From Opitutales bacterium (GTDB lineage Bacteria > Verrucomicrobiota > Verrucomicrobiia > Opitutales > Intestinicryptomonadaceae): a stretch of DNA of 64,000 bases. The DNA lies in NCBI GenBank assembly GCA_015061945.1, contig SUVP01000003.1, forward strand, positions 1 to 64,000, read 5' to 3'. The notes beneath the pieces were generated by a model. It saw nothing but the letters and a program-made list of their open reading frames with translations. It ran no database searches and was not told the DNA's origin. Shown here piece by piece: positions 8,642 through 18,089 of the stretch. The position numbers and the translations under genes are program-made. How positions within the stretch are numbered: the stretch's first letter is position 1; every line of letters starts with the position of its first letter.

Positions 8642-8644
8642 GTT

Positions 8645-9724
8645 TTATTTTTCTGTCAGAGCCTGAATTTTCTGAACGTAATCAGCTTCTTCGAGAGCTT
8701 GAATCATATCGCTAATTTCACCGTCCATAAATTGAGGGAGCGAGTGAATTGTCATACCGATTCGGTGATCGGTAATGCGACTTTGTGGATAGTTATAAGT
8801 TCTGATACGTTCGGAGCGGTCGCCTGAGCCGATTTGTTCTCGTCGGTTTGCAGCGTATTTATCACGCTCTTCTTGTTGTTTCATTTCGAGCAAACGTGAA
8901 CGCAAAACTTTTAACGCTTTTGTTTTATTTTTAAGTTGCGAGCGTTCGTCGGCACATTTGACAATCATACCAGTTGGCTTGTGGAGAATTTGCACAGCCG
9001 AGTCTGTCGTGTTGACGCCTTGTCCCCCTGGTCCACTTGCACGAGCGATAGAAATTTCAATTTCATTTGGGTCGATATGAATATCTACTTCTTCAGCTTC
9101 TGGAAGAATTGCGACAGTTGCAGCTGAAGTGTGGATACGTCCTGCTGCTTCTGTAACTGGGACACGTTGGACACGGTGTGTACCACATTCGTATTTCATT
9201 GAGCGATACACGTCGTCGCCCGAGAGCAAAAAGCAAATTTCCTTAAAACCGCCAGCTGGTGATTCGCTCATACTGAGGTTTTCGACTTTCCAACCACGAG
9301 AATCTGCATAACGGCAGTACATTCTGTAAAGGTCTGACGCAAATAACGATGCTTCGTCTCCACCGGTGCCAGCTCGGATTTCAACAACAGTATTGCGTGA
9401 ATCGGTTGGGTCGGCTGGAATCATCATCTTGAGGATTTCTTTTTTTGTAGGCTCGATTCTTTCTTCGAGCATAGCGACATCTTCCTTTGCCATCTCGACA
9501 AATTCAGGGTCTGCGTTTTCCTCAATAATTTTTTTATTTTCGTCGATTTGCTTAATGTCGTTTTCGAGCCCTTCGTAGAGTTCGCGTAATTTAGAGAGTT
9601 GTTGTTGCTCACGCGAGATTGCACTTGCTGTGCGTTGATCGTTGTAGAAGTCGGGCTCTGCCATCTTTTTGTCTAAATCGGCGAGTCTATCTAAAAATGG
9701 TTGAATTGGTGGTATACCTTCCAT
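8645..9724 (-). CDS. prfA: peptide chain release factor 1
   Basis: A 359-residue class I release factor, full length. Pro189-Val-Thr191 is the PxT tripeptide that reads UAA and UAG (RF2 has SPF), and Gly233-Gly234-Gln235 is the peptidyl-tRNA hydrolysis motif inside ARASGPGGQGVNTTDS. It is the first gene of the prfA-prmC-yhcH-like operon and is divergent from the inositol-phosphatase-family gene. Its presence matters for the interrupted shc gene, because it means UAG is read as stop in this cell. Confidence 0.97.
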   Translation of the reverse strand: MEGIPPIQPFLDRLADLDKKMAEPDFYNDQRTASAISREQQQLSKLRELYEGLENDIKQIDENKKIIEENADPEFVEMAKEDVAMLEERIEPTKKEILKMMIPADPTDSRNTVVEIRAGTGGDEASLFASDLYRMYCRYADSRGWKVENLSMSESPAGGFKEICFLLSGDDVYRSMKYECGTHRVQRVPVTEAAGRIHTSAATVAILPEAEEVDIHIDPNEIEISIARASGPGGQGVNTTDSAVQILHKPTGMIVKCADERSQLKNKTKALKVLRSRLLEMKQQEERDKYAANRREQIGSGDRSERIRTYNYPQSRITDHRIGMTIHSLPQFMDGEISDMIQALEEADYVQKIQALTEK

Positions 9725-9826
9725 TCTTTTAATCTCTAAAATTTTTTCTCACCTTGCAAGAAGAATGTTTAATTCTCGACTAAATTTGGCTTGTCAAAAA
9801 TATATTTTTTAAACGATAATATTTGC

Positions 9827-10591
9827 ATGGAAAAATCTGAAATCCAAAAGTTCTATGAAATAGCGGTGAACACGGCGAAGCTTGCAGGCGAACGCCTCAA
9901 AACTATCAGCGAACGTCGTGTTAATACTGACGCTGGCAACGATGTCAAACTTCAAGAAGATGTCGAGAGCGAAATGTTTATTCGTCAACAGCTCGAGGCT
10001 ACTGGTATCCCTGTTATCGGCGAAGAAAAGGGCGGGGCAGTTGAGCTTGTTAATTCTGATTCTCTCTATTGGGTTGTTGATCCAATCGACGGCACATACA
10101 ACTATCTTCGTGGTATCCCAGGCGTATGCGTGAGTGTTGGGCTTATGCGTGGTTGGGAGCCTGTTGCCGGTGCAATTTACGACTTTACTCGCAACGAGCT
10201 TTACGGCGGTGGCAAGGGCTTGCCTCTGACTCTTAATGGCGTCGAAGTGAAACCAAATTGGTCGCAAGATATCAAACAAGCAGTTTTGATGACAGGCTTC
10301 CCCAGTGCGACAGATTATTCAGATGAAAACCTTGCACGTTTTGTGATGTCGGCTCAGAAGTTCAAGAAAGTTAGAATGTGTGGTAGTGCGTGCTGTGCTA
10401 TCGCATGGGTCGCAGTGGGGCGTGCAGATTGTTATTGCGAGGACAGACTCTATCTTTGGGATGTCGCAGCGGGTATGTCGCTTATGGAATCGGCTGGTGG
10501 TGTGTACAAGGCAATTCCACTTGGTATAAAAGATAAACCACTTTGTATCTCGATTCGTGCTGGTGCAAAAGAAGAATATTTTGTAGGTTAA
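9827..10591 (+). CDS. inositol monophosphatase family protein
   Basis: A 254-residue Mg-dependent sugar phosphatase. It shows the family's metal site: GEEKGG (about residue 64), WVVDPIDGTYNYLRG (about 78-92), and the C-terminal WDVAAGMSLMESAGG. ATG at 9827 is preferred; the frame continues upstream to a TTG at 9791. Family members hydrolyse inositol phosphate, 3'-phosphoadenosine phosphate or fructose-1,6-bisphosphate, and the sequence does not decide which. It is followed after 5 bases by nadC, so the two form an operon. Confidence 0.88.
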   Translation: MEKSEIQKFYEIAVNTAKLAGERLKTISERRVNTDAGNDVKLQEDVESEMFIRQQLEATGIPVIGEEKGGAVELVNSDSLYWVVDPIDGTYNYLRGIPGVCVSVGLMRGWEPVAGAIYDFTRNELYGGGKGLPLTLNGVEVKPNWSQDIKQAVLMTGFPSATDYSDENLARFVMSAQKFKKVRMCGSACCAIAWVAVGRADCYCEDRLYLWDVAAGMSLMESAGGVYKAIPLGIKDKPLCISIRAGAKEEYFVG

Positions 10592-10596
10592 CATTT

Positions 10597-11529
10597 ATGA
10601 AGAACGACAGATTTATATCTCATCTTGTCAGACGTTTGTCGTGGGAAGATATCGACGAAAAATACGTTGAAAATCTTGTACGCATTGCAAGGGCTGAAGA
10701 TATTGAAGGTGCGGGCTTGAAGATTTTGCCCAAGCTTGCGTTAGATATTACAACGGCAACACTCACTCCAGAAGCACAGATTACTGCTCGCCTTATGGCA
10801 CGTCGTGATATGGTTGTTTGCGGAGTGAAGCTTGTGCCGATTATTCTCAAAGTGTACAGTGAACTTTCAGACGGCAATGTGTCGTTTACTCAGAAAGCTA
10901 ATGATGGCGACAAGCTCGCAAAGGGCGATGAAATCGGCGTTGTGGAGGGGTCGGCTCGTGTGATTCTCCAAGCTGAACGCATTATGTTGAATTTTATGCA
11001 AAGGCTTTCGGGGGTTGCAACTTCAACGGCTGATTATGTCTCGGCATTGGGCGATTCAAAAACTCGTGTTTTGGATACTCGTAAGACTACTCCGAGCTTG
11101 CGTGTTCTCGAGAAATATGCGTTTGCGTGTGGTGGTGGATTCAATCATCGTATAGGACTTTTCGATAGAGTTATGCTTAAAGACAATCACCTTGTTGCTG
11201 CGAATGCCGTAACGGGCGAAGTTTTGGCAAACGCTGTGCGTCTTGCAAAAGAAAAAAATCCGGATGTTGCTATCGAAGTTGAGGTCGATTCTATTGAGCA
11301 AATTCAACCTGTTTTGGATGCTGATGCAGACGTTATTATGCTCGACAATTTCAGCTATGACGAATTGCGTGAAGCGTTGAATATTATCGGCGACAAAGCG
11401 TGGACTGAAGCGTCAGGTGGTGTAACGCTCGATACAATCGGAACGATAGGCAAGATTGGTCCAGACTTTGTTTCTACTGCAGCTCCAGTCCATTCTGGAA
11501 AGTGGATTGATATCGGTTTAGATTCCTAA
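10597..11529 (+). CDS. nadC: nicotinate-nucleotide pyrophosphorylase (quinolinate phosphoribosyltransferase)
   Basis: A 310-residue enzyme that joins quinolinate and PRPP to nicotinate mononucleotide in NAD synthesis. It shows ERIMLNFMQRLSGVAT, the DTRKTTPSLRVLEKYA strand with catalytic Lys/Arg residues, GGGFNHRIGLFDRVMLKDNH, and the C-terminal EASGGV. ATG at 10597 is used because it follows the stop of the upstream gene; the frame stays open slightly further up. Length is slightly above the usual 280-300. A strong terminator pair follows. Confidence 0.95.
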   Translation: MKNDRFISHLVRRLSWEDIDEKYVENLVRIARAEDIEGAGLKILPKLALDITTATLTPEAQITARLMARRDMVVCGVKLVPIILKVYSELSDGNVSFTQKANDGDKLAKGDEIGVVEGSARVILQAERIMLNFMQRLSGVATSTADYVSALGDSKTRVLDTRKTTPSLRVLEKYAFACGGGFNHRIGLFDRVMLKDNHLVAANAVTGEVLANAVRLAKEKNPDVAIEVEVDSIEQIQPVLDADADVIMLDNFSYDELREALNIIGDKAWTEASGGVTLDTIGTIGKIGPDFVSTAAPVHSGKWIDIGLDS

Positions 11530-11542
11530 CCACATTCTGTAT

Positions 11543-11577
11543 AAAAAAACTGACAGAAAAATCTGTCAGTTTTTTTG
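11543..11577. terminator. bidirectional terminator after nadC
   Basis: A stem AACTGACAGA/TCTGTCAGTT has an A run before it and a T run after it, so it can stop transcripts from either side. It lies 20 bases after the nadC stop. Confidence 0.85.
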
Positions 11578-11590
11578 TATATATATTTAC

Positions 11591-11623
11591 AAAAAAAGGT
11601 GCGAATTTTTTCGCACCTTTTTT
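11591..11623. terminator. bidirectional terminator after PEGA lipoprotein gene
   Basis: A stem GGTGCGA/TCGCACC has seven A before and six T after it. It lies just past the end of the minus-strand lipoprotein gene and back to back with the nadC terminator. Confidence 0.8.
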
Positions 11624-11637
11624 ATGTCTTATAAAAT

Positions 11638-12117
11638 TTATTTTGCAGAATAGAATTCTGTGATTTGCTTGATAAGGTAGCTGTGTTCTTCTGCACCAAT
11701 CTTACCTGACTTACGCATTTCGTCAACCTTAACGATGTTTGAAGCCATATCGCCAAATGGATTCAAACCTTTTGTTGCAGGCAAGAATGCTGGTTTCATT
11801 CCAGCGTCAACTGGGTCTGGTGTGAGGTTTTTGTAGTAGCCCATGTCAACCAATGGTCCAAACTTTACGAGTGGGTTTGCACGTACTGATGCGAGGCTTA
11901 CAACTTGATCCTTATAGCCTTCTTTTACGAGCTTAATTTCATGCACTGAACTTGTGTCGAGTGCGATTGCCATTGGTGTTTGACCAACAAGCTCATTGTT
12001 GATGAATACATCAGCACCACATGGCATAGACTCAATTGCGACGTCTTCTGTGAATGTTACTGATGAACATGCTGACAATGTAGCTGCTGCTACTGAAAGA
12101 AGGAGTATTTTTTTCAT
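11638..12117 (-). CDS. PEGA-domain lipoprotein
   Basis: A 159-residue predicted lipoprotein. The signal peptide ends in the lipobox LSAC, so Cys17 would be lipidated. Residues of about 28-67 form a PEGA domain: SMPCGADVFINNELVGQTP, then HEIKLVKEGY. PEGA domains occur on bacterial surface and envelope proteins and often bind wall or protein partners. The C-terminal 30 residues form a short charged helix pair (VDEMRKSGKIGAEEHSYL) like SHOCT-type tails. It stands alone between terminators; no pathway is implied. Confidence 0.8.
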   Translation of the reverse strand: MKKILLLSVAAATLSACSSVTFTEDVAIESMPCGADVFINNELVGQTPMAIALDTSSVHEIKLVKEGYKDQVVSLASVRANPLVKFGPLVDMGYYKNLTPDPVDAGMKPAFLPATKGLNPFGDMASNIVKVDEMRKSGKIGAEEHSYLIKQITEFYSAK

Positions 12118-12212
12118 AAAGTTAAAAAGTATTGTTTGGTTTTTGAATAAATAAAATTTGCCAGTTTATTTTTAAACAGTCAAGCATTTTACACTAAAAT
12201 TTTCATTTTTTT

Positions 12213-13013
12213 TTACAGCTTGGACAATTCTTGGGAACGATTGCGTGCGGCAATCAAAGCATTGCGTACTGTATCACGCAATCCGTTCTTTGCAAAAACG
12301 TCTAATCCGGCGAGAGTTGTCCCACCAGGACTCGACACTGCTGTGCGAAGTTCGTCGGCTGATAATGGAGATTTTTCGAGCAACATTGCTGAACCTGTCA
12401 ATGTTCTTTCGACAAGTTTTTTTGCTTCTTCTTCTGTAAAGCCGATTGCTTTTGCACCTTCAATCATTGCTGCTGCAAATTCAAAAATATAACCAGGTCC
12501 ACTGCCTGACAGTGCCGTTACAGCGTCGAGTTGTGCTTCGGCAACTTCCATATATTCTCCGATTGCAGAAAGCACTGTATCGACAATTTTCTTTTCATCG
12601 TCTGACAATGGCGATTCTGGTGCGTAGCAAGATATACCTTGTGATATTTGTGCGGGCATATTTGGCATCACGCGTACAATTTTTTTCGCATTCGGGAAAC
12701 ATTCACGCAAACGTGCGATAGATGTACCAGCGAGGATTGATATCAGCACTTGGCATTTTGCGTCTGCACCAGCTTCGGCGACTTCTTTTAGTTGTTGAGG
12801 CTTGCACGCCACAACAATTGTTTTTGAATCTGCAAACAACTCATTCAAATTTTCAGCCAATCCGATTGACGTTTCTTTGGACAAGTTTTTTCCAGTGTCG
12901 TCGTTTCCGCACGCACACATTATTTGCGATGGTACGACTGCACCACTTGCGATGATTCCGTGTATAATTGCACCAGCCATTTTGCCGGCACCAATAAAAC
13001 CAAAATCTTTCAT
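12213..13013 (-). CDS. proC: pyrroline-5-carboxylate reductase
   Basis: A 266-residue enzyme for the last step of proline synthesis, pyrroline-5-carboxylate to proline with NAD(P)H. The N-terminal Rossmann motif is FIGAGKMAGAIIHG; the segment VRVMPNMPAQISQGISCY and the C-terminal ALSGSGPGYIFEF, then AVSSPGGTTLAGL, are diagnostic. Length is normal. It lies 4 bases after glxK on the same strand, so they are an operon, without an obvious metabolic link. Confidence 0.95.
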   Translation of the reverse strand: MKDFGFIGAGKMAGAIIHGIIASGAVVPSQIMCACGNDDTGKNLSKETSIGLAENLNELFADSKTIVVACKPQQLKEVAEAGADAKCQVLISILAGTSIARLRECFPNAKKIVRVMPNMPAQISQGISCYAPESPLSDDEKKIVDTVLSAIGEYMEVAEAQLDAVTALSGSGPGYIFEFAAAMIEGAKAIGFTEEEAKKLVERTLTGSAMLLEKSPLSADELRTAVSSPGGTTLAGLDVFAKNGLRDTVRNALIAARNRSQELSKL

Positions 13014-13017
13014 TTTT

Positions 13018-14151
13018 TTAGAGGATTTCTTTTACAAATTCTTTTGATAAATGCGAAAGGAATTTAGGTGCTCGATTTTGTGCTTCGATTAGATTTGGTG
13101 CCAACGGCAAAATCTGTGCAACCTTCATATTTGGGATTCCCATTGCGTCGATTTCCTTTTGCGAAAGAGGCGACGATCCGCAGAATATCCATACTGGCTT
13201 CTTATATTTTGATGCCAATTTTGCGAGTGCGTATGGACCTTTCCCTTGTGTATCTGTCGCATCAAATTTGCCTTCGCCTGTTATTACGACATTGCAATTT
13301 TTTATCAATGCTTCAAGCCCTACATATTTTGCAAAAACATCGAATCCACTGACACGTTTTGCACCGAGGAATGTCATCAAACCATATCCGCAACCGCCTG
13401 CAGCACCTGCACCAGCTTCGTCATGAGCACTCTTGAAACCACATTTTTTTGCGACTTCAACGAGGTTCTTCATATTTTGTTCCAAAAGTTGTGCTTCTTT
13501 TTCGTCAGCACCTTTTGCGAGAGAATAGCATAGCGATGCACCATTTTTGCCGAGCAACTTCGCATCGACATCTGTCGCAACAGTGAACTTTACATTGAAT
13601 TTTTTGTCTGGGGCAACGATTTTATCGAGCGAGCCAATACCTTCGCCATTTAGTTGAATTTCGTTGCCAGCTTTGTCGAGAAATTTAAAGCCCAATGGAG
13701 CGAGCAACCCGATTCCACCGTCGTTTGTAGCACTTCCGCCAACGCCGATTATTATCGATTTATACCCACGTTCGACAAGTTTTTCTAAAATTTGACCAGT
13801 CCCAATATTAGTGAGTTTTGATGGCTTTCTTTCGGAGTCTGATACCAAGTTTATGCCTGATGCTTCTGTCAAACCAATCAACGCAGTGTCGTCGTCAAGA
13901 AGTGCACATTTTGCTGTTAGCACTTGTCCTGTCGGGTCGATGGTTTTAAGTCTGATGACTTTTGAACCTTTGACTGCTTTCGATATTGTATCGACAAAGC
14001 CGTCTCCACCATCGGTGAGGGTATATTCTGATATTTGAGCATCTTTTGCTTCGGACAGAATTCCCATCTTTATTGCGTGTGCCGCCTGACTCGCTGAAAG
14101 CGAACCTCTGAATTTGTCTGGGGCGACAAGGAACTTTAGTGTCTTACTCAT
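13018..14151 (-). CDS. glxK: glycerate kinase
   Basis: A 377-residue GK-I family glycerate kinase that phosphorylates D-glycerate. It shows the family N-terminus FLVAPDKFRGSLSASQAA, the TLTDGGDG turn, IIGVGGSATNDGGIGLL, and the GAGAAGGCGYGLMTFLGA glycine-rich region, ending with ITGEGKFDATDTQGKGP. Length is normal for the family. It is the first gene of the glxK-proC operon. The product position (2- or 3-phosphoglycerate) cannot be read from the sequence. Confidence 0.93.
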   Translation of the reverse strand: MSKTLKFLVAPDKFRGSLSASQAAHAIKMGILSEAKDAQISEYTLTDGGDGFVDTISKAVKGSKVIRLKTIDPTGQVLTAKCALLDDDTALIGLTEASGINLVSDSERKPSKLTNIGTGQILEKLVERGYKSIIIGVGGSATNDGGIGLLAPLGFKFLDKAGNEIQLNGEGIGSLDKIVAPDKKFNVKFTVATDVDAKLLGKNGASLCYSLAKGADEKEAQLLEQNMKNLVEVAKKCGFKSAHDEAGAGAAGGCGYGLMTFLGAKRVSGFDVFAKYVGLEALIKNCNVVITGEGKFDATDTQGKGPYALAKLASKYKKPVWIFCGSSPLSQKEIDAMGIPNMKVAQILPLAPNLIEAQNRAPKFLSHLSKEFVKEIL

Positions 14152-14461
14152 ATTTCTACTCCTACGGCATAATCTACCGCTATTATCTACATAATTTCAA
14201 AATATTCACTAAAAGGCAATTACTTTTTTCATTTTTTATGTAAAAAAATCTGTCGGCAGAGTATGGATTTACGTTTAATTCCGTTTTTATCGGGATAGTA
14301 GAAATCGCTATAAACGATTAACGCTTGTAATCGACAGGATTAAATGCGAGTAAGGAAATTTGTGCCAATGCACTCGCTAATATTGCGATTGTGTTTTTCA
14401 TAAATTTACAAAATAAAAAAGTGTCGCTTTTTTGCGACACTTTTTTGCAAAAAGATTTTAA
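14152..14461. other. intergenic stretch with possible decayed small gene
   Basis: No convincing gene. On the minus strand ATG at 14401 opens a 27-codon frame ending at 14318, whose product begins like a signal peptide (MKNTIAILASALAQISLLAF). Just after it, in another frame, about 30 codons without stop read VYSDFYYPDKNGIKRKSIL, which looks protein-like but lacks a start. This could be a frameshifted remnant of a small secreted protein, or chance. A terminator fills the right end. Confidence 0.3.
14412..14446. terminator. terminator of the galactose operon
   Basis: A stem GTGTCGC/GCGACAC with a six-T loop is flanked by an A run on the left and a T run on the right. It lies 16 bases past the stop of the pyrophosphorylase gene. 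Confidence 0.85.
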
Positions 14462-15880
14462 TTAAAGATAAAATCCGTTTTTAACTTCTGGCTTTTCAGT
14501 GAGAGCATTCCATGCATTTGCGAAGTCTTCTTCGTTTGATGCAAACAATGGCGATACTTCTATATCGTCTGTTGGCACACCATTTTCATCAACTGCAACT
14601 TTTACGCCGACTTTATCGAGCCATCTTGCAACTTGCATTTTTTGATGATTCTTACAAGTCAACGGAGAATCGAGCCCTTCAGCATTTTTCACTGGCGAGA
14701 ATTCATCACCACGGAAACCTTCTATAATGATAGGCGAGTTCGCCATTGGGAGCGCGTCGAACACGAACATTTCAAACTTAATTCCGTTTGGTTTTTCGGG
14801 TTTTACTGCATTACCATTTTCGTCGATGTAAGGAATTTTCTTGTCTGCACGGTGGAATGGCAATTTTGTATCCGATGCACCACCGCCAAGTTTTTCTACA
14901 AAATTTCTATCAAGGATATGGATTGCAACGCTACCAGCAATGAATTTTAGTTTGCCGTTTTCGTCGACCATTTCTTGATATTCATTTGGCAAGTCAGAAT
15001 ATTCCACAACTGTCAACTTGCCGTCGAGCGTGCAGAAGTGTCCGACTTTTTCAAGTGCGTAAGCTTTTGCAATCATCTTCGACGACATCTCCGATTTACC
15101 GAGAATGTGGAAACCGACAAAATATGGGTCGATTATATTTACCAATGGATTATCAACTTGGAAATAGCTGATACAATCAACGCCACGTTTTTTCAATTCA
15201 TCGATAGCGCCACTTCGGCACATACCACGCAAGCAACCGCCGTGTCCGTCTGGAGTCATTGCGATTTTCGACTTGCTTTCCATTATGATTTTTCCGTTGT
15301 AATCAACTGCGGGCATCAAGCCTTGTTTGAAGAAGATTACATCGTTTTTGTTTAAGCCAAAGAAATTGTTTTCTTCAAAAAATGCACGCGTTGGGGCATC
15401 GTTGATATGGCTTGTCATAACCAACCACGGAATTGAAACGCCGTACTTTTTTGAAGCCGACAAAATCTTTTCAGCGAATACTTGGAACAAACTTTTTTGT
15501 TTTACAGGTGTAACTTTATACAAACCTTTTGGTGCATTAAAGCCGAGTCGAGTCCCTTGTCCGCCAGCGACTACAAACGCTCCCAAGCGACCTGCTTTGA
15601 TTGCGTCTTCGCCGATTTTCTTTGCCTCTTGCCACTTTGCGTCCGAGATTTTATCAGCTGGCAATGGTGCATATTCTGCTGGTTGAAGCTTCGTAAAATC
15701 TATTGCTGTTGATTCTGTTTTTGAGAACAAAAGTTCGTCATTAAGACTTTTGAGTTCGTCGAGATCGACTTGCTCGAGTTGTGCCAACAATGCCGATTTT
15801 TCTTCGTCTGTGAGCGAATCAAAATATTTGAAAACGTGGGCTTGTCCAGCGTCGATAAATTTTTGTTTAAGTGTTTGCAT
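14462..15880 (-). CDS. UDPGP-family UDP-sugar (hexose or HexNAc) pyrophosphorylase
   Basis: A 472-residue nucleotidyltransferase of the eukaryotic-like UDPGP family, not the bacterial GalU family. The nucleotide-binding loop is GGQGTRLGFNAPKGLY; the segments PWLVMTSHIND, FFKQG and MTPDGHGGCLRGM bind UTP and sugar phosphate. Members make UDP-glucose, UDP-galactose or UDP-HexNAc from the sugar-1-phosphate. Its start codon overlaps the galE stop (TAATG), so the genes are translationally coupled. In this operon with galK and galE but no galT, the simplest reading is a pyrophosphorylase that accepts galactose-1-phosphate directly; that is inferred from context. Confidence 0.85.
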   Translation of the reverse strand: MQTLKQKFIDAGQAHVFKYFDSLTDEEKSALLAQLEQVDLDELKSLNDELLFSKTESTAIDFTKLQPAEYAPLPADKISDAKWQEAKKIGEDAIKAGRLGAFVVAGGQGTRLGFNAPKGLYKVTPVKQKSLFQVFAEKILSASKKYGVSIPWLVMTSHINDAPTRAFFEENNFFGLNKNDVIFFKQGLMPAVDYNGKIIMESKSKIAMTPDGHGGCLRGMCRSGAIDELKKRGVDCISYFQVDNPLVNIIDPYFVGFHILGKSEMSSKMIAKAYALEKVGHFCTLDGKLTVVEYSDLPNEYQEMVDENGKLKFIAGSVAIHILDRNFVEKLGGGASDTKLPFHRADKKIPYIDENGNAVKPEKPNGIKFEMFVFDALPMANSPIIIEGFRGDEFSPVKNAEGLDSPLTCKNHQKMQVARWLDKVGVKVAVDENGVPTDDIEVSPLFASNEEDFANAWNALTEKPEVKNGFYL

Positions 15881-16872
15881 TAGTCTTTTGGAAATCCGTT
15901 AGGGTTGTTTTTGTGCCATCTCCATGCTGTCTCGATGATTGAGCGAACATCGTTGAATTTAATTTCCCAATTCAATTCTGTCTTTGCTTTTTGCGAATTT
16001 GCATAGAGTGCGTCAGGATCGCCTGCACGGCGTGCGTCAAATTCTACTGGAACTTTTAAGCCCGTCACTTCTTCGACACCCTTGATAATTTCGAGAACCG
16101 AATTTGGTGTGCCTGTTCCCAAATTGTAGAATGAGCAAGACCCTTCCTTCTCGAGATTTTTAAACGCAGCGATATGTGCTCTGCAAAGGTCGTCAACGTG
16201 GATATAGTCTCGCAAGCAAGTGCCGTCTGGAGTATTATAATCGTTGCCGAAAATTTTGAGAGCAGGGCGTTTGCCTGTTGCCGCAAAGATTGTGAGCGGA
16301 ATAAGGTGTGTTTCTGGAGTATGATCTTCGCCGATTGTTCCGTCTACGGCAGCACCCGATGCGTTGAAGTAGCGGAGTGCTACAAAGCTCAAACCATATG
16401 CTTTTGCACATGCTTTCAAGAAGTTTTCAACATCGAGTTTTGTTTGTCCGTATGGATTGATTGGCAACTGAATGTGATCTTCTGTAAGTGGCAATTTATT
16501 TGGCACGCCATACGTTGCACAAGTCGATGAGAACACAAACTTTTTCACGCTGTGTTCGAGCATTGTATCTATAAGTGTGATTACGCCCGAGAGATTGTTG
16601 TAGTAATATTTGATTGGGTTCATTACCGATTCACCGACATTGATAAATGCGGCAAAGTGCATCACTATTTCAATCTGTTCCTTGTCGAGAATTTCGCCGA
16701 CAAGCTTTTTATCTTCGAGATTGCCGAGATAAAATTTTACCGACGGCAATAATGCTCCTTTGTGTCCGTATACGAGATTGTCGAGGACAACTGGGGTGTG
16801 TCCTGCTTCAATTAGTTGTCTTACGCAATGGCTTCCGATGTAGCCAGCACCACCAATTACTAATACTTTCAT
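15880..16872 (-). CDS. galE: UDP-glucose 4-epimerase
   Basis: A 330-residue SDR-family epimerase interconverting UDP-galactose and UDP-glucose. It shows the NAD-binding GGAGYIGSHCVRQL, the serine/threonine of FSSTCATYG, the catalytic YGQTK (YxxxK), ALRYFNASGA and GTCLRDYIHVDDL. Length is normal. It is the third gene of the galactose operon, 59 bases after galK across a small hairpin, and overlaps the next gene by one base. Confidence 0.97.
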   Translation of the reverse strand: MKVLVIGGAGYIGSHCVRQLIEAGHTPVVLDNLVYGHKGALLPSVKFYLGNLEDKKLVGEILDKEQIEIVMHFAAFINVGESVMNPIKYYYNNLSGVITLIDTMLEHSVKKFVFSSTCATYGVPNKLPLTEDHIQLPINPYGQTKLDVENFLKACAKAYGLSFVALRYFNASGAAVDGTIGEDHTPETHLIPLTIFAATGKRPALKIFGNDYNTPDGTCLRDYIHVDDLCRAHIAAFKNLEKEGSCSFYNLGTGTPNSVLEIIKGVEEVTGLKVPVEFDARRAGDPDALYANSQKAKTELNWEIKFNDVRSIIETAWRWHKNNPNGFPKD

Positions 16873-16899
16873 AATTATCCTTTTGAATTTTTAAAATTT

Positions 16900-16923
16900 T
16901 AACGCACCGTTTTTAGTGCGTTA
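16900..16923. other. hairpin between galK and galE
   Basis: A perfect 8-bp stem TAACGCAC/GTGCGTTA with an 8-base loop in the 59-base galK-galE gap. There is no clean T run after it on the minus strand, so it looks more like an mRNA processing or stability element than a terminator. Confidence 0.5.
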
Positions 16924-16931
16924 GAAATTGT

Positions 16932-18083
16932 TTAGATGACTTTTGCTCCGTCGCCTGACGCACAAGTGAAGACCATCGGTTTTTTGCCGAACTTTTGTTC
17001 GTAAATTTCCGAGACTTTATCGGCGTCTTCTTGGCTGAACGATTCATCTGTCAATGCCATTACAGCACCTCCAAAACCACCGCCAGAGAGTCTTGCACCG
17101 TAAACGCCTTTCATTGTCGATACTGTATCGACGAGAAAATCGAGTTCTTCGCACGAATTTTCAAACAGCTTGCGTGAGCTTTCGTGTGATGCATTGAGCA
17201 ATTTGCCGACACCACAAATATCGCCAGCAAGCAACAATTCTTTTGCTTTCATCACGCGATCGTTTTCTTCGATAACGTGTTTTGCACGGCGGTATACGAC
17301 ATCGCTGAGCTTATCTTTTACTGCTTCCAAATCGTCCACATTAAACGAACGCAATGGGCGTGATTCTCCGCCTTCTGAAAGAACTTTCGATGCTTGCATA
17401 CACTCGCTATGGCGTTCTGCATAAAGTCCGTCGACGAGTGCGTGTTTTTTTGTCGAATTAAATAGCCAGAATTTGCAGTTGCTTGGGAGTGGGTAGGTCG
17501 AGAAATCTTCCGTTAAGCAGTCGATAAATACTATTCCATCTTTTTTACCGAAACCCGAGACACCTTGGTCGAGGATTCCGCAAGGCATTCCGACAAAGTG
17601 GTTCTCGCACTTTCTGCCGATTCTCACAAGTGTCTTGAGGTCGGCTTGGAAGTCGTAAAGTTTTGCCATTGCGAATGCACTTGCCAATTCTATCGCAGCC
17701 GATGAACTTAAGCCTGCACCAGCTGGGAGGTTTGAGCAATCGAGCATATCGAAACCACAATCTGCTTTGAGACCTGCTTCGATTAAATATTTGAACACGC
17801 CCAACGGATAATTTACCCAGTTGTACTCGCGTTCTTGTTTTTTCAAATCGTCGAGATCTACTGCGATTTTTTCGCCTGATTTTGCACTTGCAAAAATAAG
17901 CTTTCTGTCGGTACGTTTTGCCAGTGCAACCATTACAGTTTTGTCGAGAGCAACGCCCATTACCACACCGCCATTGTAGTCAGTGTGGTTGCCGATGAAC
18001 TCAATTCTCCCTGGAGCTTGTGATACGACTTCAGGCACTCTGCCAAAAAGTCTTACAAACGATGTAATCAAAGATTGTTTCAT
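16932..18083 (-). CDS. galK: galactokinase
   Basis: A 383-residue GHMP kinase that phosphorylates galactose at C1. Family signatures are all present: PGRIEFIGNHTDYNGG (galactokinase signature), the ATP loop LPAGAGLSSSAAIELA, and the C-terminal RLSGGGFGGAVMAL. Length matches E. coli GalK. It starts 6 bases after the transporter stop, which supports galactose as the transported sugar. Confidence 0.97.
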   Translation of the reverse strand: MKQSLITSFVRLFGRVPEVVSQAPGRIEFIGNHTDYNGGVVMGVALDKTVMVALAKRTDRKLIFASAKSGEKIAVDLDDLKKQEREYNWVNYPLGVFKYLIEAGLKADCGFDMLDCSNLPAGAGLSSSAAIELASAFAMAKLYDFQADLKTLVRIGRKCENHFVGMPCGILDQGVSGFGKKDGIVFIDCLTEDFSTYPLPSNCKFWLFNSTKKHALVDGLYAERHSECMQASKVLSEGGESRPLRSFNVDDLEAVKDKLSDVVYRRAKHVIEENDRVMKAKELLLAGDICGVGKLLNASHESSRKLFENSCEELDFLVDTVSTMKGVYGARLSGGGFGGAVMALTDESFSQEDADKVSEIYEQKFGKKPMVFTCASGDGAKVI

Positions 18084-18089
18084 TTTTTA

